Shown here: piece after piece, positions 33,445-42,990 of the stretch | How positions within the stretch are numbered: the first letter of the stretch is position 1 | Layout: each line of letters begins with the position of its first letter | Source: Ornithinibacillus bavariensis | GTDB lineage: Bacteria > Bacillota > Bacilli > Bacillales > Amphibacillaceae | NCBI RefSeq assembly: GCF_050433565.1 | Contig: NZ_JBNPWZ010000003.1 | Coordinates: 1 to 64,000, forward strand | DNA length: 64,000 nt | Direction of reading: 5' to 3' | The notes under the pieces: model-generated | Told to the model about the DNA's origin: nothing | The model's database searches: none | Seen by the model: only the letters and a program-made list of their open reading frames with translations | Program-made: the position numbers and the translations under genes

Positions 33445-34074
33445 TTAGATATGATTATCTGAAATTAGTTCTACAAAAACTTTGGTAATGGTGGTTTTTG
33501 TAACCCTACCAACTACTTCTAAGCCTTGTGCAGTATCTTTAACAACTGGAAGACCATCTATTTGTTTCGAAATCAACTTGTTGGCAACATCAATAAGAAG
33601 GTCTTCCTTTCTGCATACTGTAATATTCGGCATTCTTGTCATAATAATATGAACGGGAACAGTGTTTAAATCCTGTTTTCCAATTGCTGCCCGTAGCAAA
33701 TCCTTACGTGACACTACTCCTGTTAAGCATGAGTTTTTATCTACAATAAAGAGTGTGCCAACATCCTCTAAGAACATCGTAGAAATAGCATCATACACGG
33801 ATGCACTTTCATTTACTACAATTGGCACGGATTGATATTCGTATACTTTGAACTTTTTGATCTTCTCTGTTAACAATTCAGAGCCTGTTTTTCCGGTGTA
33901 AAAATAGCCTACACGTGGTCTAGCATCCAAAAAACCCGCCATTGTAAGGATAGCAAGATCTGGTCTTAATGTTGCCCTTGTCAGGTTTAATTTATCTGCA
34001 ATATGCTCACCTGTAATAGGTCCATTATTTTTTACAATTTCTATTATTTTTTCTTGTCGATTGGATAACTCCAC
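33445..34074 (-). CDS. ccpN: Gluconeogenesis repressor CcpN
   Basis: A 209-residue DNA-binding repressor of gapB and pckA under glycolytic conditions. The N-terminal winged HTH (ITGEHIADKLNLTRATLRPD) is at about 20-45. Two CBS domains follow (about 80-140 and 145-205), which bind nucleotides. GTG 34074 is the likely start: MELSNRQEKI aligns with Bacillus CcpN and GGTGG lies upstream. Confidence 0.94.
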   Translation of the reverse strand: MELSNRQEKIIEIVKNNGPITGEHIADKLNLTRATLRPDLAILTMAGFLDARPRVGYFYTGKTGSELLTEKIKKFKVYEYQSVPIVVNESASVYDAISTMFLEDVGTLFIVDKNSCLTGVVSRKDLLRAAIGKQDLNTVPVHIIMTRMPNITVCRKEDLLIDVANKLISKQIDGLPVVKDTAQGLEVVGRVTKTTITKVFVELISDNHI

Positions 34075-34348
34075 GATTTCACCACCCAACAATTTAGAAA
34101 AGCATCAGGCACCTACTAGTCGAATAGAAAGATGAGTAATTCTTGAGTAGGATTTGCCCTATTCGAGACTCTATCATTATTCACTACCGCCCAAAGCTAG
34201 ACATCTATTAAAAATAGACATACTATTAACCAAAATTATAGCCTATTTACACAGGAAATGGAAATTAGTATAGCAACATTTCAAAAGATTGTTGAAAATA
34301 ACTGATAACCTTATAGCCATTAATGACCCATCAATTCTTTCAATTGAA

Positions 34349-36433
34349 TTAAAAATGCTGCTTCCACTCAATAGCATTCAAATCTGCAAAGCTGTTTAGT
34401 ACCAGAGCTATTCGGTTCAGTAATGCTAAACGATTATTCTTTAATTTTTCATCATCTGCCATGACCATATTATGATCAAAGAATTCATGAATAGGATCTG
34501 TTAATGTTTCTAATTCATGAAATGCACCTTCAAGATCCCCTTTTTCAATAAGCATCCTATAATTAGATGCAACTTTTTCATAAACAGCAAATAATTCCTT
34601 TTCAGAATCCGTTTCAAAATACTGAGGCTGAACCTCTATCTCCTCCGTTTTTTCAGCTAAGTTTAGAACTCTTCCTAGTGCTTCTTGAACAGGTTTGAAG
34701 GATTCCTCATTACGTTTTGCAGATAAAATACTTGCCTTTTTCAAAATAGTTGCAATAACACCTATTTCACCGCTAGTTACAGCCTGTATGATATCTTGCT
34801 CTATACCGCTTTCCTTAAGAACAAAAGCAACTCGCTGCTGGATAAAGCCACGTAAATCATCAACTACAGTCTCTGTGTTAAAGTGTTCAAGATTTAAATT
34901 TCTATATAGTTCAATCGCAATTCCAAATAAATCAGCAACGGAAATATCCCATTTTCTTTCCGTTAATATTCGTAGAACACCTATTGCTTGTCTCCGTAGT
35001 CCATATGGATCTTGAGAACCAGTAGGTCGTAAACCAACTCCAATACAGCCTACAATCGTATCTAGCTTATCAGCTACACTTACGATGGAACCTACCAACG
35101 TTCCAGGAATCTCTCCATTAGCACTAGTTGGCATATAATGTTCTCTAATTGCAACAGCAACTGCTTCATCCTCGCCAAAAATTCTTGCATATTTTTCGCC
35201 CATAACACCCTGTAATTCAGTAAATTCATTAACCATATTCGTCATTAAATCGAATTTGCTCAATTCAGCAGCTCGAGCCACCAATACCGTAGTATTGGAA
35301 TCAGTTGCTAATTTTTCCGCAATTTCTTTCGATAAACGAACCACTCGGTTTACTTTATCACGTATCGTACCTAGTTTTTCTTGGAAAACCACATTCGATA
35401 ATTTATTAATATAAAATTCAATTGAATTCTTTTGATCCTCTTCAAAGAAGAATTGCGCATCTGATAGCCTTGCCCGTAATACTTTCTCATTTCCTTTTCT
35501 TACGGTTTCAATCGCATGGGCATCACCATTTCTAACCGCTACAAAGTAAGGAAGCAGCTTCCCATCTCCTGATTTTACTGGAAAATATCGTTGATGCTCC
35601 TTCATCGATGTAATCAGCACTTCTTCAGGAAGGGCTAAGAACTCCTCTTCGTATGCCCCTAAGAAAGCGGTTGGATATTCTACTAAATTACGGACCTCAT
35701 CCAATAATTCTGGATCGATTGGAACTTGATAGCCATTCTTTTCCTCAATTAATTTAATACCATCAATAATCATCTTTTCGCGTTCCTGATGGTCGACAAT
35801 CACGTAACTTTTCCGTAATTGTGCTTTATAATCTAACGGATTTTCTATTGTCAGTTCGCTTCCCAAAAAACGATGTCCATAAGAAATATTTCCAGTTGTT
35901 ACTCCTGCAATCTCAAAAGGAATAACTTGATTACCATAAAGTGCTACGATCCAGCGAATAGGTCTTGCATAGCGTAATGTCTGCTCTCCCCAACGCATAT
36001 TTTTTGTAAATTGAATCGATGTAATAATTTCGTCAAATCCAGGTAGAAGTGATTCTGTAGGCTTACCCTCGATTACTTTATTGACAAAGATATACGTAAC
36101 TCCTTTGATTTCCTTTGTATATATGTCATCAACTGTTTTTCCTTGACCTTTTGTAAAACCAATAGCAGCCTTTGTCCAATTGCCATTCTCGTCCTGAGCA
36201 ATTTTAATCGCCGGACCTTTTGCTTCCTCTTCAATCGTTGCTTGATTTTCAGCAATATCGTGGATTAAAACGGTTAGTCTTCTAGGTGAAGAGAATGTTT
36301 CAATCGAAGCATAATTAATACGGAGTTCTTCTAACCAATTTTTTGTTTTCTCTGCCAATTGAAGTTCTGCATCATCAATAAATCGTGCCGGTAACTCTTC
36401 TAATCCTATTTCAAAAAGTACATTCTTAGCCAT
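34349..36433 (-). CDS. glyS: Glycyl-tRNA synthetase beta subunit
   Basis: The 694-residue tRNA-binding subunit of the alpha2-beta2 glycyl-tRNA synthetase. The N-terminal LFEIGLEELPARFI is diagnostic. The central HD-like domain and the C-terminal DALR-like anticodon-binding region are present. Its start overlaps the glyQ stop by one base, so translation is coupled. Confidence 0.97.
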   Translation of the reverse strand: MAKNVLFEIGLEELPARFIDDAELQLAEKTKNWLEELRINYASIETFSSPRRLTVLIHDIAENQATIEEEAKGPAIKIAQDENGNWTKAAIGFTKGQGKTVDDIYTKEIKGVTYIFVNKVIEGKPTESLLPGFDEIITSIQFTKNMRWGEQTLRYARPIRWIVALYGNQVIPFEIAGVTTGNISYGHRFLGSELTIENPLDYKAQLRKSYVIVDHQEREKMIIDGIKLIEEKNGYQVPIDPELLDEVRNLVEYPTAFLGAYEEEFLALPEEVLITSMKEHQRYFPVKSGDGKLLPYFVAVRNGDAHAIETVRKGNEKVLRARLSDAQFFFEEDQKNSIEFYINKLSNVVFQEKLGTIRDKVNRVVRLSKEIAEKLATDSNTTVLVARAAELSKFDLMTNMVNEFTELQGVMGEKYARIFGEDEAVAVAIREHYMPTSANGEIPGTLVGSIVSVADKLDTIVGCIGVGLRPTGSQDPYGLRRQAIGVLRILTERKWDISVADLFGIAIELYRNLNLEHFNTETVVDDLRGFIQQRVAFVLKESGIEQDIIQAVTSGEIGVIATILKKASILSAKRNEESFKPVQEALGRVLNLAEKTEEIEVQPQYFETDSEKELFAVYEKVASNYRMLIEKGDLEGAFHELETLTDPIHEFFDHNMVMADDEKLKNNRLALLNRIALVLNSFADLNAIEWKQHF

Positions 36434-37311
36434 TATTTAGCCTCCTTTTTTAGCATTGGAAAGCCTAGTTTTTCTCTTTCAGCCACATAGGATTTAGCAA
36501 TACTTCTTGCTAAATTACGGATTCTTGCAATATAGCCTGTTCTTTCTGTTACAGAGATTACTCCCCTTGCATCTAAAAGATTAAAGGTGTGTGAACATTT
36601 CAAGACATAATCATATGCCGGGAAAATTAATCCTTTATCCATCGTTTTTTTAGCCTCGGTTTCATACTTGGCAAATAATTCAAATAACATTTCCACATTA
36701 GATTCTTCAAATGTATACTTGGAATGCTCATATTCTGGTTGTTTAAAAATATCATGCACCGTAAATCCATCTGTCCACTCTAATTCAAAAACATTTTCTT
36801 TGTCTTGAATATAAGAGGCTAGTCGTTCAATCCCATATGTTAATTCGACAGCTACTGGATTTGCTTCAAGTCCTCCGATTTGTTGGAAGTAGGTGAATTG
36901 CGTAATCTCCATACCGTCTAACCATACTTCCCAGCCTAGTCCTGCAGCTCCTAGTGTTGGGTTTTCCCAGTTATCCTCAACAAAACGAATATCATGTTCT
37001 AAAGGATTAATTCCCAAGGCCTTGAGAGACTCTAAGTAAAGCTCTTGAATATTATCAGGAGAGGGCTTAATGACAACCTGGAACTGATGGTGTTGATATA
37101 GCCTGTTTGGATTCTCTCCGTATCTACCATCTGCAGGTCTTCTCGATGGCTCTACATAAGCGACTCGCCACGGTTCTGGACCAAGACTTCTTAGTAATGT
37201 CATAGGGGACATTGTTCCTGCACCCTTTTCGACATCGTAAGCTTGCATTAAAATACAGTTTTGTTCAGACCAATACTTTTGTAAGGTTAAAATCATGTTT
37301 TGTATATTCAT
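36433..37311 (-). CDS. glyQ: Glycyl-tRNA synthetase alpha subunit
   Basis: The 292-residue catalytic subunit of class IIc GlyRS that activates glycine. Class II motif segments include GAGTMSPMTLLRSLGPEPW near residue 30, GLGWEVWLDGMEITQFTYFQ and ELTYGIERLA. A T-box riboswitch precedes the operon. Confidence 0.97.
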   Translation of the reverse strand: MNIQNMILTLQKYWSEQNCILMQAYDVEKGAGTMSPMTLLRSLGPEPWRVAYVEPSRRPADGRYGENPNRLYQHHQFQVVIKPSPDNIQELYLESLKALGINPLEHDIRFVEDNWENPTLGAAGLGWEVWLDGMEITQFTYFQQIGGLEANPVAVELTYGIERLASYIQDKENVFELEWTDGFTVHDIFKQPEYEHSKYTFEESNVEMLFELFAKYETEAKKTMDKGLIFPAYDYVLKCSHTFNLLDARGVISVTERTGYIARIRNLARSIAKSYVAEREKLGFPMLKKEAK

Positions 37312-37498
37312 ACTTTATTTCCCTCCATTTTATTTTTACTTTAATTGAGAACTATGCACCCTTTTATCCATGAATGAGCGATATTTGGGAAGATGTTACC
37401 TTGAGAACATGATCTCTAACTCGATAAGTAAGTGTCCACTTATCCAAATAACTAAACAATCATAAGACCTTTTTATTGGTGGAAATTTTTCAGAAAGT

Positions 37499-37727
37499 TA
37501 AAAAACCCGTCCCTATGTCTACAAATCAATTCATAGACATAGGGACGGGTTACATTTCCGCGGTTCCACCCTATTTGCTCTATTACAAAAATAAAGCCAC
37601 TTGTATGTTGGTGATGCTCCAGAGTGCCTTCCCTACTGCTCTATTATCCAGCTTTCACCCTCCTGGACTCGCTTAAAAAAGATAATCAGTACGTACTCTT
37701 CTCTTTCGTCACATCGTATATGAAATA
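37499..37727 (-). promoter_or_regulatory. Glycine T-box riboswitch of glyQS
   Basis: The T-box sequence GGGTGGAACCGCGGAA is at 37556-37571. It precedes a strong terminator (AACCCGTCCCTATGTCTA paired with its complement, 37504-37551) and a T-run. The upstream stem I includes AGAGAAGAGTACG and CACTCTGGAGC elements. A GGC triplet before ACTCTGGAGC is the likely specifier for glycine. Uncharged tRNA-Gly should allow readthrough. Confidence 0.92.
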
Positions 37728-37733
37728 TATATC

Positions 37734-37763
37734 ATATTACTTTACTAAGGCCTATATTGTCAA
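37734..37763 (-). promoter_or_regulatory. SigA promoter of glyQS
   Basis: TTGACA (37758-37763), an 18-bp spacer and TAATAT (37734-37739), directly after the recO stop. Confidence 0.65.
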
Positions 37764-37776
37764 TATTTATGCTAAG

Positions 37777-38520
37777 CTATTGTAGCTTATCCAACTGATT
37801 CAGGAATTTTCTAGATTTCAAAAAATATCCGCCGTAACGGTCATAATACGTGTCCAATATTTTTCGGATTAGGTCACGATTTTCTTTTTTAACTGAAATT
37901 GTGCCAACACGCTCGAGTCCATATGTAGAAAAAATATAGAGAAGCTTTACAACAGGTTGTGGCAATGGAACAGCATCTGAATCTACAGCTGTGCAGTTCG
38001 GGCATAAAATCCCACCTTCCACAAACGAAAAAGAGAATGGACCATTCTTACTACCACAATTCGTACATCGATCAACTATAGGAGCAAATCCACCTGCACG
38101 ATATAGCTTTATTTCATACATCATTATGGGAATCTCAACATCAGCTTCTTCACTAATCCACTCAAAGGTTTGCATTAATTGGTCAAAAATCTCCCCGTTT
38201 GGTGTCTTGTCATCTAGAAGCTTGTCAGTCAATTCCATCAAATAAGCCGCATAGGCAGTCTTCACAATATCTTCCCTTATTGCACGAAAAGAGTTTATAA
38301 TCTCTCCTTGTTGGATATTGCTTAAATCTTTACTGACATAGACAAAAAATTGACCATAAATGAACGGCTGCGTAACAGCAGCCATTCTACTCTTTGGTTT
38401 TTTTGCTCCCCTAGCAATTGCCGAGAATTTACCAAGTCTTTTACTAAATATCGTGACTATCTTATGTGTTTCACCATATTCTCTCGTTTTTATAATTAAT
38501 CCATCAATTTTTTCTAGCAT
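37777..38520 (-). CDS. recO: DNA repair protein RecO
   Basis: A 247-residue recombination mediator that loads RecA and anneals strands. The N-terminal OB-fold (EKIDGLIIKTREYGETHKIV) is at 1-80. The zinc finger CTNCGSKNG with its CPNC partner is near 155-180, and a helical C-terminus follows. It sits downstream of yqzL and era as in Bacillus. Confidence 0.95.
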   Translation of the reverse strand: MLEKIDGLIIKTREYGETHKIVTIFSKRLGKFSAIARGAKKPKSRMAAVTQPFIYGQFFVYVSKDLSNIQQGEIINSFRAIREDIVKTAYAAYLMELTDKLLDDKTPNGEIFDQLMQTFEWISEEADVEIPIMMYEIKLYRAGGFAPIVDRCTNCGSKNGPFSFSFVEGGILCPNCTAVDSDAVPLPQPVVKLLYIFSTYGLERVGTISVKKENRDLIRKILDTYYDRYGGYFLKSRKFLNQLDKLQ

Positions 38521-38545
38521 ACAGATTCCCCTTCTTTATTGCATG

Positions 38546-38698
38546 CTATAAGTTAGTGTCCACCGGTAAATTATCCAGATTTGCAGCAGAGCTTCCCTCG
38601 TCTGGTAGCTCATTATAATCATTTTCTAACTCTTTCATAAGTAAATAGGTCTCAATATTTCCTGTTTGACTAAATAATTTCCATACAAAGTCGATCAC
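38546..38698 (-). CDS. yqzL: YqzL-family small protein
   Basis: A 50-residue protein. The start IDFVWKLFSQTGNIETYLLM and the acidic tail match the YqzL family, which lies between era and recO in Bacillus. GTG 38698 follows AAAGGTG. A longer frame to 38791 is not supported. Function unknown. Confidence 0.85.
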   Translation of the reverse strand: MIDFVWKLFSQTGNIETYLLMKELENDYNELPDEGSSAANLDNLPVDTNL

Positions 38699-38853
38699 AA
38701 GAAAACACACCTTTCTTTGTACTTCTCTTTTGAAGTATCTTTTTGAAGTTAGAACAAAGTTTACTTGCATGTATTTCTGGACATCTTTCAATGATCCAGT
38801 ATGTTTAGCCTTTCCATACAGTCATGAATCATTAGTTATAATTTTTTCCAACT

Positions 38854-39756
38854 TTAATATTCGTCATCACGGAACCCATATTCATATAGCTGGCTTTGTT
38901 TATTTCGCCAGTCCTTCTGAACCTTAACCCAAAGCTCTAAATAAACCTTTGATCCCAGTAGTGCTTCAATATCCTTTCGGGCGTTTTTACCAACATTTTT
39001 TAGCATACTACCTTGTTTACCTATCAATATTCCTTTTTGCGATTTTCGTTCCGTCACAATGACAGCCTGAATGAAAATAGCGTTGGATTCTCTTTTTTCA
39101 ATATTTTCAATAACTACCGCTATGGAATGCGGAATCTCTTCTCTTGTAAGATGCAATACTTTTTCCCGAATTAGTTCACTAATAATAAATCTTTCCGGAT
39201 GGTCAGTTACTTGGTCTGCCGGATAGAATTGTGGTCCTTCTGGCAGATACCCTTTTAAAACGTCCAAAAGTCGATTTATATTATTCCCCTCAAGGGCAGA
39301 TATTGGAATAATTTCTTCAAAATCATACTTTTCACGATATAGCTCTATTAACGGTAGTAGTTTATCTGGATGTACAAGGTCTATCTTATTGACTACTAAG
39401 AAGACTGGACTGTTGACACGTTGAAGTCGGTCAATAATAAATTGATCACCTCTACCATAACCTTCTTCTGCATTGATCATGAAGAGTACTGCGTCAACTT
39501 CATTTAAAGTATTCTCAGCTATTTTTACCATAAAATCACCAAGACGGTGTTTTGGCTTATGTATTCCCGGCGTATCAATAAATACGAATTGTGCATCAGA
39601 TTGAGTTAAGACACCTTGTATTTTGTTTCTTGTTGTTTGTGGCTTGTCACTCATTATAGCAATTTTTTGTCCAATGACTTTGTTCATAAAGGTTGATTTA
39701 CCAACATTTGGTCTTCCAATTATAGCGATGAAACCTGATTTGTAATTTGTTTCCAT
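38854..39756 (-). CDS. era: GTPase Era
   Basis: A 300-residue GTPase needed for 30S ribosome assembly and 16S maturation. The G motifs are GRPNVGKST (G1), DTPGIHKPKH (G3), NKID (G4) and SALEG (G5). The C-terminal KH domain has GILIGKQGSMLKNVG and ends LELWVKVQKDWR. The gene lies next to dgkA, without the cytidine deaminase gene that often sits between. Confidence 0.97.
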   Translation of the reverse strand: METNYKSGFIAIIGRPNVGKSTFMNKVIGQKIAIMSDKPQTTRNKIQGVLTQSDAQFVFIDTPGIHKPKHRLGDFMVKIAENTLNEVDAVLFMINAEEGYGRGDQFIIDRLQRVNSPVFLVVNKIDLVHPDKLLPLIELYREKYDFEEIIPISALEGNNINRLLDVLKGYLPEGPQFYPADQVTDHPERFIISELIREKVLHLTREEIPHSIAVVIENIEKRESNAIFIQAVIVTERKSQKGILIGKQGSMLKNVGKNARKDIEALLGSKVYLELWVKVQKDWRNKQSQLYEYGFRDDEY

Positions 39757-39950
39757 GTAGTTCCTCCAAGAAGTATAGCTTTTTTAATATAGAATCGTTC
39801 TTTGTTTGGTCTATTATACTATAAAATCTTTCAGGTTTCATGCTATCGACAAAACCTTTGAAAAGATTTAATGCTTCGATAAAAAATGAGCATGCTTAAC
39901 AATTTTTATTCGACAATCGATAAAGCACTCTATTATATGCAAAAAAACAT

Positions 39951-39973
39951 AAAAAAACACCGCTTTTGCGGTG
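39951..39973 (-). terminator. Terminator of the yqfC-dgkA operon
   Basis: CACCGC-TTTT-GCGGTG (39958-39973) followed on the minus strand by seven T. Confidence 0.95.
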
Positions 39974-39974
39974 A

Positions 39975-40328
39975 TTAAAATAATTTCGGCAAAAATAATA
40001 ATAAACCTACAACAAATGCAGTTACAGCAGCGATAAATACTCCAGCAGCTGCCAAATCTTTAATTTTTTTTGCTGCTGGATGTATCTCTGGCCTGAGATA
40101 GTTAATAATTTCCTCTATTGCTGTGTTCAAAATTTCTGCGGTCATTACCAATCCAATGACAGTTATCGCTATCATCCATTCTATGAGACCAAATCCTAAT
40201 AAGAATCCAGCAATAATAACTAGAATGGCTGAAATAATATGGAATCGAAAATTACGTTCTGATTTAAAAACTTCCTTTAAACCGCTAAATGCATAAGTAA
40301 ATCCAATGGATTTCTTTTTATCTGCCAA
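39975..40328 (-). CDS. dgkA: Undecaprenol/diacylglycerol kinase DgkA family
   Basis: A 117-residue integral membrane kinase. In Gram-positives it phosphorylates undecaprenol for cell-wall lipid carrier supply. Three transmembrane helices surround the family core AEILNTAIEEIINYLRPEIHP, with the metal-binding Glu pair. It overlaps ybeY by 11 bp. Confidence 0.92.
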   Translation of the reverse strand: MADKKKSIGFTYAFSGLKEVFKSERNFRFHIISAILVIIAGFLLGFGLIEWMIAITVIGLVMTAEILNTAIEEIINYLRPEIHPAAKKIKDLAAAGVFIAAVTAFVVGLLLFLPKLF

Positions 40329-40782
40329 GATTGTACTCCCCTAAAATCTCTTCTTGCTTACCAAACATGATTTTCTCATCCTCTTTTGTCATGTGGTCAT
40401 ACCCTAGCAAATGTAAAAATCCATGAACTGCTAAAAAGCCTAATTCTCTTTCAAATGAATGATTATAATCCTTTGCTTGTTCCTCTGCTCGTTCTACAGA
40501 TATGATAATATCTCCTAAGACTACTGGAAGATCTTCACCGATAATTGCCATTTCCCCTTCCACGGATTCTTCAAGGGCAAATGAGATAACATCTGTTGGT
40601 TTATCTAAATTTCGATAGTCTCGATTAATTTCCTTAATTTCTTCATTCGTAACAAAAGTAACAGAGACCTCAGCATCATCAGATATATTTTCTTTCTTTG
40701 CTGCTAGCTTTAATATGCCTTGAACTAGTTCAAGATGATTTTCTGTAACAGTATTCGTATTATCTTGAAAATCTATTTGCAC
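40318..40782 (-). CDS. ybeY: Endoribonuclease YbeY
   Basis: A 154-residue zinc endoribonuclease in 16S rRNA 3'-end maturation and 70S quality control. The H-x3-H-x5-H zinc motif is in HGFLHLLGYDH (about residues 118-128). It directly follows pgpH and overlaps dgkA. Confidence 0.95.
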   Translation of the reverse strand: MQIDFQDNTNTVTENHLELVQGILKLAAKKENISDDAEVSVTFVTNEEIKEINRDYRNLDKPTDVISFALEESVEGEMAIIGEDLPVVLGDIIISVERAEEQAKDYNHSFERELGFLAVHGFLHLLGYDHMTKEDEKIMFGKQEEILGEYNLGR

Positions 40783-42915
40783 TTAATTTGCCTCCTTTGT
40801 TGGATACTGAATTCTTGAGTGAAAGATTCCTTTTAATGTTTCACAAATCGTTTGATGGATAATTTTAATTTCTTTAAATGTAAGTGGACAATCATCCAGC
40901 TGACCATCCATTAATCGATCATTAACTATACTAGAAACTATTTCTTCTATTTTCTCTTCCGTTGGTTCCTTCAACGAACGGACAGCCGCTTCGACCGAGT
41001 CACAAATTGAAATTATCGCAGTTTCCTTCGTTTGTGGTTTTGGACCTGGATAACGAAAATCTTCTTCACGGGCATCCTTATTATTTTCTTTCTCTTTATA
41101 ATAAAAATACTTGAGTAATGTTGTACCATGATGCTGCATGGCAACATCAATGATTTCCTTTGGCATGCGGTTTTTCTTTAATAGTTCAGCACCATCATAG
41201 GGATGCCTAATAATGATTTCTGCACTTTGTATCGGTGAGATGACATCATGTGGGTTTTTAATAGACAATTGGTTTTCAATAAAATAATGGGGTCTTACTG
41301 TTTTTCCAATGTCGTGATAATACGCTGCCACACGCGCCAATAACCCATTTGCACCAATTGCATCACAGGCTGTTTCACTCAAATTTGCAACCATGATAGA
41401 ATGATGATACGTTCCTGGTGCTTCCGTAAGAATTTTCTTTAGTAATGGTTGATTCGGACTCGAGAGCTGCAGTAATTTAATATCAGATAATATACCAAGC
41501 CCAGTCTCAAAGAATGGTAGTAAGCCTATCGTTAATACTGCTGATAAAAATGCAGAAGCAATACCAAAGCCACCCAATATAATTACATCACCCAATGAAT
41601 ATTTTTCAAAGGACAAGAATACAAATAGTAATATAGCAATAATATTAACAATAGTCATGCCTATTCCAGAACGAACTATAGCGAGACGATCCTTTACATT
41701 CATTAAGAAGATGTTCGCACCAAATTGAGAGAATAAGAAATAAATGACTGCTTCGATATTTAAAGAACCTGGTATTTGACCATTAAAGATAATTCCACCT
41801 AATAATGCATATAATATGGACAAGACAATCGCCAAACGATCCGTAATTAATTGTTTTACTAATAGGACACCAGTCGCTATTGGAACAATAAAGAAAAGCT
41901 GGTTAGCCTGCGTTGTAAAAATACTGATAACCTTCATGATAGAAACAACAAAAAAACTTATTAAAATAATGGAAGCGATCTTGCCTTTATCCAGTCTTTT
42001 TTGATTATCGATCCGATTCATTTCAAAACCAATAATCGAGCAAATTAGTAGTATAAATAATCCAAGTCCTATTACCGGAAATACATTTCGGTCCTCATTT
42101 AATAAGCCGACAAGCTGAAGTTTCTCATACACTTCATTTGTAATCGCTTCTCCTTCTCTAACGATTACTTCTCCAGCATTAATCATGACTGGTTCAACAT
42201 TACTGACCGCTTGATTGCGTGCCTCTGCAGTTTTCTCTTGATCATAAAACGAGTTTTCAACAATAGCAAATTCGCTTAATTCTGTCAGTGCATCAATCAT
42301 ATTATTATCTAGTGGTGAATACTTGATATTTTCTTTTACATTTTCAATGGCACTAGTTTTATTTTTTGTGCGAACGCCAATATGGTATTCATCCTTTAAG
42401 TACGAGATAAAAATATCCATTCCTCGTTTACGTTCGACTGCAGGAACATCGATTAAACGCAAGAATACACTGTCATCAACCTTTTCAGTGATAGAATTAG
42501 ATAATAGTTCCTTTAGTCGTAAAACCTTTTCCTGGTTTGATAACTTTACTGGTCCATCAGAAGACTTCGCTAGCTCTTGCGTCTCAGTTTCCAGTTTGTT
42601 AATTGCTGTAAAAATCTCTTCCACATATCCAATTTGTTCTTCCGCAACATCCTCAGAAATATCAAATCGATCTTCTACGGATTCAGACGCTTCTCTTGTC
42701 TTTCTTAAAGTTTCTTGTTTATTCTCTATCGTAATTGGAGACCGTATTGTCTCTCGTGCATTTGTTAGTGGCTCAATATCATATGTTTCAGTATGGACAT
42801 TATTAAAGGTTAGAAAAAAGAAATATACAGCTAAACCTAACACAGGTATGAATATTCGTATCCACTTTGTTCGAACATTAAGTAAAGAATCAAATAAGTT
42901 TTTAAACATATTCAT
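40783..42915 (-). CDS. pgpH: Cyclic-di-AMP phosphodiesterase PgpH (7TM-HD)
   Basis: A 710-residue membrane enzyme that hydrolyses c-di-AMP. One N-terminal helix leads into an extracytoplasmic 7TMR-HDED domain (about 60-270). Seven transmembrane helices follow (about 275-470), then a cytoplasmic HD domain with HHSIMVANLSE, YYHDIGK and the late HHGTT ligands. It lies between phoH and ybeY as in other bacilli. Confidence 0.96.
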   Translation of the reverse strand: MNMFKNLFDSLLNVRTKWIRIFIPVLGLAVYFFFLTFNNVHTETYDIEPLTNARETIRSPITIENKQETLRKTREASESVEDRFDISEDVAEEQIGYVEEIFTAINKLETETQELAKSSDGPVKLSNQEKVLRLKELLSNSITEKVDDSVFLRLIDVPAVERKRGMDIFISYLKDEYHIGVRTKNKTSAIENVKENIKYSPLDNNMIDALTELSEFAIVENSFYDQEKTAEARNQAVSNVEPVMINAGEVIVREGEAITNEVYEKLQLVGLLNEDRNVFPVIGLGLFILLICSIIGFEMNRIDNQKRLDKGKIASIILISFFVVSIMKVISIFTTQANQLFFIVPIATGVLLVKQLITDRLAIVLSILYALLGGIIFNGQIPGSLNIEAVIYFLFSQFGANIFLMNVKDRLAIVRSGIGMTIVNIIAILLFVFLSFEKYSLGDVIILGGFGIASAFLSAVLTIGLLPFFETGLGILSDIKLLQLSSPNQPLLKKILTEAPGTYHHSIMVANLSETACDAIGANGLLARVAAYYHDIGKTVRPHYFIENQLSIKNPHDVISPIQSAEIIIRHPYDGAELLKKNRMPKEIIDVAMQHHGTTLLKYFYYKEKENNKDAREEDFRYPGPKPQTKETAIISICDSVEAAVRSLKEPTEEKIEEIVSSIVNDRLMDGQLDDCPLTFKEIKIIHQTICETLKGIFHSRIQYPTKEAN

Positions 42916-42949
42916 TTTTCACCCCTCCACCATGTTGTTCTGATTGTAA

Positions 42950-42983
42950 AAATAAAGAAATAAGACCCTCCCCTTGGGTCTTA
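42950..42983 (-). terminator. Candidate terminator downstream of phoH
   Basis: TAAGACCC (42961-42968) pairs with GGGTCTTA (42976-42983). A TTTCTTTATTTTT tract follows on the minus strand. pgpH starts 46 bp later, so termination is probably partial. Confidence 0.6.
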
Positions 42984-42990
42984 TGTTATC

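Noticed and set aside
42323..42943. 206-codon plus-strand frame inside pgpH
   Set aside because: Antisense shadow of a well-conserved gene; it has no ribosome-binding site and a low-complexity Ser/Phe-rich translation.
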